A stretch of 41,011 nucleotides of DNA, taken from a virus. The DNA lies in the IMG/VR virus record IMGVR_UViG_3300035201_000241, positions 1 through 41,011 of that record; one strand, written 5' to 3'. Position numbers and translations under genes: made by a program. This document shows positions 31,201 through 37,861 of the stretch, one piece after another; the stretch's first letter is position 1; each line of letters opens with the position of its first letter. The notes beneath the pieces were generated by a model. The model saw only the letters and a program-made list of their open reading frames with translations, had not been told where the DNA came from and did no database searches.

Positions 31201-32747
31201 TTGGTAGAGATGCCAGACTTTCCATTGTTTCAATTGGAATGACTAGTGAATTAATTGTAGATGGAGTTCAAGGAGATTTCACTGTTGGTGCTGCTAAGAC
31301 TATACAGTATACCAATAGTGCTGGTAATACCGTAGATCTTAATGCTGGGTATGGTGGTAATGTTCAAGTATCTGCAACTACCGTTGATACTGATGGTCTT
31401 CATATTAAAGTAGATCATAAGAATCATGGTATGTACTTTGCTGATAATTTAGTTGAAATTTCTAATGCAAGATCTGATGTTAAACCTACTAAGTTGTCTA
31501 CTCCTTTAGATATTACCAATACTGCGGGTAGTATAAGTGTGACAGATGCCACTAAGTTTAATCTATTTGAAAATGTCGGTGTAGGAACTACTAATTTTGG
31601 ATATCTTGAAATTGGTGGTAATGGATATGGTACTGGAGAAATTATTTCTTATGAATCTGTTAGTGGTAATAATATTGGTATAACCACTAGAGGATTAAAT
31701 CCAACTACTTATCCGGTTGGAACTCCAATTTATAAGTACGAATTGGGTGGAGTTTCTCTGAAGAGAATTAATAAGATTCATAATCTATCCGATCCTACTG
31801 TAACATCTCCAATTACATTTGATTCTTATCATATAAGAGTGGATATGAGTCAGGATGGAACTAATAGAAATGTTGCTGGATATCCAAGTCTCTATCTAAA
31901 TGCAACTAAGTCTGCAGGTGGACAGAAGACGAGGGCAACTCAAAATATGCCGTTTGAGATTCTTACTCCAGTTGTTCAAAATGTATCTGTTCGTGGTACT
32001 TCTATAACTGGTGAAGTTAGGACTATTACTAGTCAAAGTATTGATGGAAATGAAATTCCTTTCTTGGATGCTGGATTTGAAAGTATTACTCCAAACACTT
32101 CAAACTTCTTCCATACTCCTAGAATGATTGCATCTAAGATTAATGAAGATTTGAAACTTGGAACTCTTGCTGGTAATAAGTCTATGAATATGAGACTTTT
32201 CTTGAATACTACAGATAGTCGTTTAAGTCCAGTTATTGATGCTCAAAGGCTAGCAGTTATTACTACTTCTAATAGAGTTAATAACGTCATTACTGATTAT
32301 GCTTCAGATAGTAGAGTAAATGGTATTGACACTGATCCCACAGCATGTCGGTATATTTCTAAAGAAGTAATTCTTGAGAATAGTGCAAGTGCTCTTAAGA
32401 TTTTGGTAGATGCTCATATTAATGTTAATTGTGATATTAGAGCATTCTATTCAATATCCAATACAGAAGGTGGTACACCTATCTTTACACCATTCCCTGG
32501 ATTTAATAACTTGAATGGTAGAGGTCAAGTTATTGCTGTGAAGGATAATGATGGTCAATCAGATATATTCATTCCTAAAGTGAATTCTACTGGATTTGAA
32601 AGTGGTGATTTAGAATTTACTGAGTATGTATTTACTGCCGATCAATTACCATCATTTAGGACTTATAGAATTAAACTTGTATTAACTTCATCAAGTCAAG
32701 TTTATGTTCCTCGTATGAAGAAACTGAGAGTAATGGCATTAGCATGA
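25230..32747 (+). CDS. Large DUF4815-type virion/baseplate protein, 2505 aa
   Basis: The N-terminus (NVSPYFDDFDPDSDFHRVLF, then VQARELTGLQSMLQNQIEKF) is that of the DUF4815 family of phage tail proteins. The spot after gp8 is where T4 has gp9/gp10, so a wedge-periphery or fibre-attachment role is likely. Landmarks: YKVSPGKAFVKGWEVT (about 360), several GExhxGxxSGAxAxV modules (e.g. near 890 and 1570), an Arg-rich segment (about 1350-1410), a conserved block GWYDPLAQSFLVDEETGIF (about 1690), GxGY repeats (about 1920-1990), and a GTGEIISYE...TTRGLNPTTY module near 2130. The end (VYVPRMKKLRVMALA) overlaps the next gene by 4 nt. It may be a functional gp10 equivalent; no specific T4 homologue is claimed. 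Confidence 0.72.
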   Translation: MPQQTNLNVSPYFDDFDPDSDFHRVLFKPGYPVQARELTGLQSMLQNQIEKFGKHFFKEGAKVIPGNTGYTQLFNCIQLNNTFQGVPVTAYADQLIGTKITGKKSGVTAVVETILYPQDSERNNLTLYVNYLSSNTQNNTTTTFSDGEELSSNVIITSGLLGNTTIAADTSFATTIASNAAATGSAFQIQDGVYFIRGNFVNVDTETLLLDQYTNTPSYRIGLYIDETIVNADMDESLNDNSQGFNNYAAPGADRLRISTRLFKKALDDFNDDNFVELAIVTEGVLQTQTAASTTYSSNFMEILARRTYAESGDYYVNPFDITVENSLNDNVGNRGIFQEGQFTPGGSTPSDDLALYKVSPGKAFVKGWEVTTISPVYLDVEKPRATATIEDLTFAYNTGPTLKINRVDGSPTIGIGNTYIVSLRDQRVGYTTSSLPGKEIGVARVYDYRLESGSYSTSNGNLNEWDISLYDVQTVTEIAVSTACTLTVPTFIKGKNSGATAFLKDAVTAGTALTVYETTGNFIPQESLVIDGIPDGRIAIAITEYGIGNVKSLYGTNNGVVGVNTFTADVIQSTGINVGIVTVSPASGANYISTVRTANPNFPGPPTNPLVRENDLVSFTDIAISPTDPIYGRVTSVSENDITITGITSVSGIVDGKLPEAAYEATDFKVLTTKLDSSSDNTLYTPLPKTNVSTVDLTDAFITIRKSQLVNITNNQLSAVVVAGENETFLPYDEERYALLRSDGTAEPLTSNAVEITLGSTNLQIQNLGANDTDAQLITTLKKVKPKAKVKIQNRVNSIVVNLSKLAGSGIGTTTLNNGLTYGNYPYGTRVEDDSISLNSPDVIEVHGVFEMATVPSEDNTNPSAPKMVLGSLTSSTTTTSEFVIGEQVIGQTSGAIAIVAEKLTDTQISFIHKNDISFKEGEVIAAQESLVEGTIVTLDSPSFNITDNFKINDGQKSTFLNYGSIIRKANFEPPEKKIKIYFSNGYYDTTDDGDITTVNSYDNFDYATQIAVVDEISESDIIDIRPRVSDYTVSENARSPLEFYGRTFNSSGQSATNPLASDGDIKVTFSYYQGRIDRIFVTKDGIFEVKYGTPSDYPDRPGPVDDAVEVARITLPPYLYNTSDAALEFLEHKRFRMVDIKRLEDRIKNLEYYTTLSLMEVNTANMFVPDADGLNRYKSGFFVDNFSSFIAQENKIGINNSIDRKHNEGRPLHYTNSVDMIFGPVTNPDPTADLQFASILENNVTKQNDTLTLSYTSVEWLKQHFATRSESVTPFLISFWQGSLELTPASDTWVDTVRLEAKIIQTEGNYNEVMNDAIEAGTVDPQTGFGPIIWNSWQTNWTGTDVTTVTRTRNQRIGWRGQGPGGRNLVWRGTLIDRTIRDTFRSRRDTGVRSRTGERTIITESFDEHSVGDRVVSRDLIPFMRARNVEFDAKRVKPLTRMYGFFDGVDVTKYCVPKLLEIQMNTGTFQVGEKVTGTVQGTGLGEETSKPRITFRVAQSNHREGEYDLPTKIYPESPYNNQILPESYSSTSTILNVDTYSLANEVQGEYWGWVETGMTLVGESSGATAEIVNLRLISDLAANLKGSYYIPNPNNINFPRFESGTKVFTLVNDDTNDHDVASTIAEESYTAAGTLETVQENIVSVRNARIERKQEFQERAVTRTTGLQIVGSQVIRERRQENAIVGWYDPLAQSFLVDEETGIFITDCDVFFRSKDDNDVPLVFQLRTMKNGYPTQHVIPFSEIVVEPGDITTSGDGSIATTIKMKAPVYLEGGQEYAICLASNSTKYSVYISRIGENDLLTQTYISNQPYLGSLFKSQNASTWEASQWEDLKFTLYRADFEESGSVELYNPQLSVGNNQIPQLLPDSLNMISRTVRVGLGTTVADPGLQVGQLVSQPASDATGRLIGVAGSATGSLTVSNAGIGYTPADGSRTVAGVNLVTLTGNGRGAVGSVSVTNGAISAATITGGGSGYQVGDVVGFTTLGVTSVGRDARLSIVSIGMTSELIVDGVQGDFTVGAAKTIQYTNSAGNTVDLNAGYGGNVQVSATTVDTDGLHIKVDHKNHGMYFADNLVEISNARSDVKPTKLSTPLDITNTAGSISVTDATKFNLFENVGVGTTNFGYLEIGGNGYGTGEIISYESVSGNNIGITTRGLNPTTYPVGTPIYKYELGGVSLKRINKIHNLSDPTVTSPITFDSYHIRVDMSQDGTNRNVAGYPSLYLNATKSAGGQKTRATQNMPFEILTPVVQNVSVRGTSITGEVRTITSQSIDGNEIPFLDAGFESITPNTSNFFHTPRMIASKINEDLKLGTLAGNKSMNMRLFLNTTDSRLSPVIDAQRLAVITTSNRVNNVITDYASDSRVNGIDTDPTACRYISKEVILENSASALKILVDAHINVNCDIRAFYSISNTEGGTPIFTPFPGFNNLNGRGQVIAVKDNDGQSDIFIPKVNSTGFESGDLEFTEYVFTADQLPSFRTYRIKLVLTSSSQVYVPRMKKLRVMALA

Positions 32748-32965
32748 TGTATAAAGTTGAAGGACATGGGGATCTTGCTAGAGATCCAAAAACAAATTCA
32801 ATTATCAACATCAATTCTTTAGATCATGATAAGTATGTGGCAACTCGTGATATTAAAAAAGTGAAGGAAAAAGATCTTGATAACATGAAAGAAGATCTTG
32901 ATAATTTAAAAGGTGAAATTGGGGAAATAAAATCCTTACTCAGGGAGTTAGTCCATGGCAAGTAA
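32744..32965 (+). CDS. Small coiled-coil virion-module protein, 73 aa
   Basis: The start overlaps the previous stop (ATGA). N-terminal KVEGHGDLARDPKTNSIINI resembles short conserved proteins at this locus in cyanophages. Residues about 38-70 are a charged heptad helix (DLDNMKEDLDNLKGEIGEIK), so oligomerisation is likely. It overlaps the next gene by 11 nt. Possibly a chaperone or linker for the neighbouring structural proteins. Confidence 0.75.
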   Translation: MMYKVEGHGDLARDPKTNSIININSLDHDKYVATRDIKKVKEKDLDNMKEDLDNLKGEIGEIKSLLRELVHGK

Positions 32966-33341
32966 AAAGATTACATTTGATCCTACTGCTGGTGTGCCCT
33001 ATGCAGCAAACTTGACCATTTTTGGTGGTGCTAATTTCTCAGCAGACTTTACCGTTGTTGATACGGGCAATGCTGCTTATAATTTTACTGGATGGACTGG
33101 TTCTGCTCAATTAGCAAAAAGCGTGTCTGTAGGAGCAACTATGGGTGCCTTAGCGACCTTTAATGTAGGGTTCACTAGTGCTTATGATGGTAAGTTTAAT
33201 CTATCTTTAGGATCAACAGCAACTGGACTTTTGGCAGAAGGAAGATATGTTTATAATGTTCTAGTAAGTTCTGGAACAACCATATACAGTATTGCTAATG
33301 GTAATATCCTAGTGTATGCGGGCATTTCTTCTGCTCCCTAA
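32955..33341 (+). CDS. Beta-sandwich structural protein, 128 aa
   Basis: ITFDPTAGVPYAANLTIFGG is followed by FTGWTGSAQLAKS, then AYDGKFNLSLGSTATGLLAE and GRYVYNVLVSSGTTIYSIAN. The order of strands and the DGxFxLxLxxxxTxxLxxGxYxYxV pattern resembles N-terminal domains of baseplate/receptor-binding proteins such as BppU in siphoviruses. Role inferred from fold pattern and from position between the DUF4815 protein and the neck genes. Its stop codon is part of the gp13 late promoter. Confidence 0.7.
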   Translation: MASKKITFDPTAGVPYAANLTIFGGANFSADFTVVDTGNAAYNFTGWTGSAQLAKSVSVGATMGALATFNVGFTSAYDGKFNLSLGSTATGLLAEGRYVYNVLVSSGTTIYSIANGNILVYAGISSAP

Positions 33342-33344
33342 ATA
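33337..33344 (+). promoter_or_regulatory. Late promoter CCTAAATA for gp13
   Basis: The TAA stop codon (33339-33341) of the upstream gene supplies the TAA of TAAATA. The distance to the gp13 ATG is 21 nt. It heads gp13 and gp14. Confidence 0.65.
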
Positions 33345-33365
33345 TCTAAAAGAGTAGTTGTGTAA

Positions 33366-34217
33366 ATGGCTCAACCAACAAGCAGGACAGAATTTAAAGA
33401 ATATTGTTTAAGGCAACTGGGTGCTCCTGTGTTAGAAGTTAATCTAGCCACGGAGCAATGCGATGATTTAATAGATGATGCTATTCAATATTTCCAAGAG
33501 AGACACTTTGATGGAGTCTCTCAAGTTTATATGAAATATAGAGTAACGCAGGAAGATATTGATAGGGGAAGAGCATCTACAAATGGAAATTATGGAACTG
33601 CAGGTATAGTTACTGAAACTGCTAGTGCAAATATTGCAGGAACAGCAACTACATTTTCATATTATGAGAATAGTAATTACCTACAAATACCTCCAGAAAT
33701 TATTGGTGTAACTAAGATATATCACTTTGATGGATTGAATACTGCTACCAATAACATGTTTAGTGTTAAGTATCAGTTATTCTTAAATGACATTTATTAT
33801 TGGGGATCAACAGAGATTTTGACTTATGCAATGACAAAGACTTATTTGTCAGATATCCAATTCCTATTAACTACAGAAAAGCAAATAAGATTTAATCAAA
33901 GAATGGATAGGTTATATCTAGATGTTGATTGGGGTAGTTTGGCGGTAGGAGACTTTATAATTATAGATTGTTTTAGAGCATTAAATCCAAACGATTACAC
34001 AAGAGTTTGGAATGATTCATTCTTAAAGAGATATACTGCTGCTCTCTTTAAAAGACAGTGGGGACAAAATTTACTTAAATTCCAAGGAGTTAAATTGCCA
34101 GGAGGGGTTGAATTAAATGGACGACAAATCTATGATGATGGAATGAAAGATCTTGAAATCATTAGAGAGCAAATGTCCAATACTTATGAATTGCCTCCAC
34201 TCGATATGATAGGTTAA
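33366..34217 (+). CDS. 13: Neck protein gp13
   Basis: This 283-aa protein (T4 gp13 has 309) begins MAQPTSRTEFKEYCLRQLGA, then CDDLIDDAIQYFQERHFDGV, the typical gp13 start. Later YWGSTEILTYAMTKTYLSDI and the C-terminal KRQWGQNLLKFQGVKLPGGV are also characteristic. In T4 a gp13 ring closes the filled head and receives gp14 and the tail. It is followed after 4 nt by gp14. Confidence 0.93.
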   Translation: MAQPTSRTEFKEYCLRQLGAPVLEVNLATEQCDDLIDDAIQYFQERHFDGVSQVYMKYRVTQEDIDRGRASTNGNYGTAGIVTETASANIAGTATTFSYYENSNYLQIPPEIIGVTKIYHFDGLNTATNNMFSVKYQLFLNDIYYWGSTEILTYAMTKTYLSDIQFLLTTEKQIRFNQRMDRLYLDVDWGSLAVGDFIIIDCFRALNPNDYTRVWNDSFLKRYTAALFKRQWGQNLLKFQGVKLPGGVELNGRQIYDDGMKDLEIIREQMSNTYELPPLDMIG

Positions 34218-34221
34218 GATT

Positions 34222-35694
34222 ATGGCACTTAATCCATACTTCCAGCAGGGTGCTAAGAACGAACAGAGTTTAGTTCAAAATCTTATCAACGAACAGTTGA
34301 GGATGTATGGCGTTGAGGTGCATTATCTTCCTAGGAAGTATATGACTGAAACTACAGTCATTAGGGAAGTAATCCAATCAAAATTTGATGATGCTTATCC
34401 ATTAGAAGCATATGTTGAAACCTATGATGGATATGCAGAAAACCCAGTCTTGATGACCAAGTTTGGTATTGAAGGAACCAATGAAGTTACTCTTACAATC
34501 TCCAGAGAGAGATGGGAGACTTATATTGAACCTTTAATGAAGAATGAGTCTAATGTAAAATTAAGCACTAGACCAAAAGAAGGAGATTTGGTTTATTTTC
34601 CATTAGGAGATAGGTTATTTGAAATTAAGTATGTAGAGCATGAGAAACCATTCTATCAATTACAAAAGACTTATGTTTACCAGTTGAGATGTGAGCTCTT
34701 CCGTTACGAAGATGAGGTTATTGATACTGGAATTGCTGCTATCGATGATGAATTGGTAGGAGATGATATTGGAGATGGAACTACTGAAGACGGTATTTCT
34801 ACAATTCTTGGACCTACGCAAACACTTACTTTAGTAGGTGCTGGTGTAACTGCTGCTGCATATACTGGAATTATAACTTCAGGTGCAATATCTTACTTTA
34901 AGATTAGTAATCGTGGTGGAGGGTATGCCGGAATACCAACTGTAGGAGTGTCTTCTGCACCAGCAGGAGGAGTTACTGGTATTGCTACCATAGGAGAAAT
35001 GATCGGTGGTATACAATACTGCAATACAAACGTCAATTCCGCACTTAAATCTGTACAATCAATTCATATAATTAATCCAGGTGCTGGATATACAGTTGTA
35101 CCTGGAGTTGAATTTACCAATACTGGAGATGGATCTGGTGTTGCTGCTACAAGCTTTATTAGCGATAATACTCTAGGTATTGTAACAGTTACCGCTAGTG
35201 GTAGTGGATTTACTACTGCACCAACAGTTACATTCCCTGCTCCAGATTCAATTGCTAAGACTGGAATTGGTACTACTGCAACTGCTGCTGCTATTATGAA
35301 TGCTGCGGGTAAGATAACCAACGTCTGGTATACAAATACTGGTTCTGGTTATACTGCTGGGGATCTACCAGTTTATGCTACATTCTCTATACCAGGTGGA
35401 ACTGGAAGTGGAAACTTCCAATTCAACGAAGTTATTACGGGAGGTACAAGTGGAGCAACTGCAAGAGTAAGAGTATGGAAGTCCGATACTAACATACTTG
35501 AGATAACTAATGTTGCAGGTACATTTGTAATTGGAGAAACCTTAACAGGAGCATCTTCAGGTGCTACTCATGATATCAGACTTATTGATACTGAGATTGG
35601 AGATACTGAAGAATATGCAGATAACTTCAATATAGAAACAGAGGCAGACAAGATTTTAGACTTTACAGAGACTAATCCCTTTGGAACGCCCTAA
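34222..35694 (+). CDS. 14: Neck protein gp14 with a large repeat insertion
   Basis: Residues 1-180 (MALNPYFQQGAKNEQSLVQN, HYLPRKYMTE, TISRERWETYIEPLMKNE, YQLRCELFRYEDE) and the last 30 (ADNFNIETEADKILDFTETN then PFGTP) are gp14-like. Between them, about 200-459, lies a block of beta repeats: four GxGY modules (NRGGGYAGIPTV, NPGAGYTVVPGV, GSGFTTAPTV, GSGYTAGDLPV) and two GExhTGxxSGA modules. This explains 490 aa against 256 in T4. gp14 joins the head to the tail; the insertion probably decorates the neck. The stop codon lies in the gp15 late promoter. Confidence 0.9.
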   Translation: MALNPYFQQGAKNEQSLVQNLINEQLRMYGVEVHYLPRKYMTETTVIREVIQSKFDDAYPLEAYVETYDGYAENPVLMTKFGIEGTNEVTLTISRERWETYIEPLMKNESNVKLSTRPKEGDLVYFPLGDRLFEIKYVEHEKPFYQLQKTYVYQLRCELFRYEDEVIDTGIAAIDDELVGDDIGDGTTEDGISTILGPTQTLTLVGAGVTAAAYTGIITSGAISYFKISNRGGGYAGIPTVGVSSAPAGGVTGIATIGEMIGGIQYCNTNVNSALKSVQSIHIINPGAGYTVVPGVEFTNTGDGSGVAATSFISDNTLGIVTVTASGSGFTTAPTVTFPAPDSIAKTGIGTTATAAAIMNAAGKITNVWYTNTGSGYTAGDLPVYATFSIPGGTGSGNFQFNEVITGGTSGATARVRVWKSDTNILEITNVAGTFVIGETLTGASSGATHDIRLIDTEIGDTEEYADNFNIETEADKILDFTETNPFGTP

Positions 35695-35697
35695 ATA
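35690..35697 (+). promoter_or_regulatory. Late promoter CCTAAATA for gp15
   Basis: TAA 35692-35694 is the gp14 stop codon and forms the start of TAAATA. The gp15 ATG is 19 nt downstream. Confidence 0.65.
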
Positions 35698-35716
35698 AAG
35701 TACTAGGAATTTAACA

Positions 35717-36733
35717 ATGTTTGAATATTTTTATAACGAAATATTGAGGAAGACCATTATTTCTTTTGGTACTCTTTTTAATGGGATTTCTATTACCCAT
35801 ACAGATGCTAGTGGCGGTGATATAAATGTCACTAAGGTTCCTTTAGCATATGGTCCAACACAAAAATTCCTGGCAAGACTTACACAACAACCAGATTTAA
35901 ACAGAGCAACAGCAATAACGTTGCCCAGGATGTCATTTGAGTTTACTGGATTGACTTATGATCCTTCTCGTAAAGTTACTACTACTCAGCAAATTGTAGT
36001 AAAAGATCCTGATGATGGAACTGAGACCAAGAAAGCATATATGCCAGTTCCTTATAATATGCAATTTGAACTTGCTATTATGTGTAAGTTAAATGATGAT
36101 GCTTTGCAAATTACAGAGCAGATTTTACCATATTTTCAACCTGCATATAATCTAACGGTGCAGTTAGTATCATCAATTAAAGAGAAGAGAGATATTCCTG
36201 TTGTATTAGAAAATATAACAATGCAAGATGATTATGAGGGAGACTTTGATAAGAGAAGAGTTCTTCTTTATACTTTAAGATTTACTGCAAAGACATATCT
36301 ATTTGGTCCTGTATCCAGCGCAACCAAGGATATCATCAAGAAGACAACTGTTACATATCTTGCTGGTGGTTCCAAGAGTACAGAAAGAGATATCTCTTAC
36401 TCTGTTACTCCAAGAGCAATCAAGGATTACACTGGAGATATTATTACTACTTTAGTTAATGATATAGGAATATCTGATGTAGTATTTGCTGTAGAAGATA
36501 CTAGTGGATTGAGTACTAAGAAGTACTATGATATTGGTGGTGAAGAAATCTATATCACCAAAATTGACGCTGCCTCTAAGAACATAACCGTAGAAAGAGG
36601 TAAGGATGGTACTACAATGGCTTCACATCTAAGAGGAGATCCTGTTAAGGGAATTACTCAAGCAGATGATGATCTTGTTGCATTTGGCGATGACTTTGGA
36701 TTTGATGGGTCTACTACTGGATGGGTTGATTGA
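35717..36733 (+). CDS. 15: Tail completion / sheath stabiliser gp15
   Basis: MFEYFYNEILRKTIISFGTL and LAYGPTQKFLARLTQQPDLN, then ITLPRMSFEFTGLTYDPSRK, are gp15 signatures. In T4 a gp15 hexamer caps the tail tube and sheath and binds gp14. The protein is 338 aa against 272. The extra C-terminal part (about 252-320) is a GGEEIYITKI ... VERGKDGTTMASHLRGDPV module also seen in the gp7-like protein. TGATG joins it to gp16. Confidence 0.92.
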   Translation: MFEYFYNEILRKTIISFGTLFNGISITHTDASGGDINVTKVPLAYGPTQKFLARLTQQPDLNRATAITLPRMSFEFTGLTYDPSRKVTTTQQIVVKDPDDGTETKKAYMPVPYNMQFELAIMCKLNDDALQITEQILPYFQPAYNLTVQLVSSIKEKRDIPVVLENITMQDDYEGDFDKRRVLLYTLRFTAKTYLFGPVSSATKDIIKKTTVTYLAGGSKSTERDISYSVTPRAIKDYTGDIITTLVNDIGISDVVFAVEDTSGLSTKKYYDIGGEEIYITKIDAASKNITVERGKDGTTMASHLRGDPVKGITQADDDLVAFGDDFGFDGSTTGWVD

Positions 36734-37164
36734 TGAAAATGACAAAGAAGTTTGACCAATTAGATGATGCTTTTAATGTAGCAACTGAAGTTGTTGCAGA
36801 AGCGTTACCTGCAAAGGTAGAGAAGCAAAAACCTGATAGGTTGACTAAAGATGATATTGAAAAAGATTATGAATACACAAGAGGCAATTTATACTCTATC
36901 ATTGAGAAAGGACAAGAAGCAATTAATGGAATTCTTGAACTTGCTCAGGAGAGTGAAATGCCCAGAGCATATGAAGTTGCGGGACAGTTGATTAAGAGTG
37001 TCTCTGATGCTACTGACAAACTCATGGACCTTCAGAAGAAACTGAAGGATGTTGAGGAAGAGAAGGTTGCTAAAGGTCCTTCTAATGTAACTAATGCATT
37101 ATTTGTTGGTTCTACTGCAGATTTAGCAAAGTTAATTAAGAGCGAAAATGCCAACCCAAAATAA
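36733..37164 (+). CDS. 16: Small terminase subunit gp16
   Basis: The sequence has the gp16 pattern: DDIEKDYEYTRGNLYSIIEK, then GQEAINGILELAQESEMPRA, YEVAGQLIKSVSDATDKLMD and a final coiled segment with KKLKDVEEEK. In T4 gp16 forms a ring that regulates the packaging ATPase gp17, which would be expected downstream but is not in this window. The ATG at 36733 shares a base with the gp15 stop (TGATG); 36739 is an alternative start. Length 143 (T4: 164). Confidence 0.88.
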   Translation: MKMTKKFDQLDDAFNVATEVVAEALPAKVEKQKPDRLTKDDIEKDYEYTRGNLYSIIEKGQEAINGILELAQESEMPRAYEVAGQLIKSVSDATDKLMDLQKKLKDVEEEKVAKGPSNVTNALFVGSTADLAKLIKSENANPK

Positions 37165-37816
37165 ACTAACACCTATTGTATCTCTTACAGGTATCAATAC
37201 TGTTGGTATCTATACGGTAGGTATTACTGAGCTTGCTGGTGGAGGAGGGGTTAGTTCTACAACTTATCTTAGATCTGTGTTAATGCATAATACTGGTTTA
37301 GGAACTTGTACTTCGTCATTATATGTTTACCCTCATTGGGAAGAAGTTGAGGGGGTTGGAAAAACTGCATATAAATTATTAAACAAGAGTTTAGAAGCAG
37401 GAGAAACTTTTCTTTGGGATTTACCATCCTATCCTATATTAATGATGGATAGGGAGAAAGTCGTTGTTGAGATTAATGCTCCTACTACAATAGACAAATC
37501 ATTTACTTTAAATACTGCTATTTCTGCTGGATCTACTGCAGGAATTGGAACTACTGAATTTACGTTAAATTCCATTACAGGAATTGGGATTGGAGATTCT
37601 ATAACAGTTGGTGCTGCTATTACTGATGCTCCTGTTACACAAGTTTTTACTGCTACTAATAAGGTTAAAATAGGACTTGCTTTAACTGCTGGAGAGTCAA
37701 TATATGCAGGAACAGCAGTTACAGTTACAGGACCAGACATAGTTACAAATGGAACAGGTATAGGTTCTGCCGTCAATTATATACTGTTTGGTGATCTAGA
37801 CTCTGCTTGGGCATAA
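37148..37816 (+). CDS. Virion structural protein, 222 aa
   Basis: The gene overlaps gp16 by 17 nt. N-terminal half: IVSLTGINTVGIYTVGITEL, LRSVLMHNTGLGTCTSSLYV and the conserved-looking FLWDLPSYPILMM. The C-terminal half is beta-rich with GIGTTEFTL and GIGIGDSITV motifs like those of the gp7-like protein. It is probably a small virion or fibre-associated protein. It ends in GCATAAATA, so its stop codon is embedded in the next late promoter. Confidence 0.7.
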   Translation: MPTQNKLTPIVSLTGINTVGIYTVGITELAGGGGVSSTTYLRSVLMHNTGLGTCTSSLYVYPHWEEVEGVGKTAYKLLNKSLEAGETFLWDLPSYPILMMDREKVVVEINAPTTIDKSFTLNTAISAGSTAGIGTTEFTLNSITGIGIGDSITVGAAITDAPVTQVFTATNKVKIGLALTAGESIYAGTAVTVTGPDIVTNGTGIGSAVNYILFGDLDSAWA

Positions 37817-37819
37817 ATA
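37812..37819 (+). promoter_or_regulatory. Late promoter CATAAATA for the fibre gene
   Basis: TAA 37814-37816 is the stop codon of the upstream gene. The distance to the fibre ATG is 42 nt, about twice the usual one, because a hairpin (37820-37843) lies between. Confidence 0.65.
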
Positions 37820-37843
37820 ACTTTGGGAGAAAAATCCCAAAGT
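37820..37843 (+). other. Perfect 9-bp hairpin between late promoter and fibre gene
   Basis: ACTTTGGGA (37820-37828) pairs with TCCCAAAGT (37835-37843), loop GAAAAA. No T-run follows, so simple intrinsic termination is unlikely. From the promoter at 37812 the start point would lie within the left arm, so the full hairpin forms only in read-through RNA from gp15-gp16; it may be a processing site or barrier. Confidence 0.6.
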
Positions 37844-37861
37844 ACCTAAGTTACTCATACC

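Noticed and set aside
32744-33341. Fibritin (wac) candidate before gp13
   Set aside because: The 73-aa coiled-coil protein is far too short and lacks a foldon-like end; the 128-aa protein is beta-rich.
37820-37843. Intrinsic terminator before the fibre gene
   Set aside because: The hairpin is good but is followed by ACCTAAG, not a T-run.
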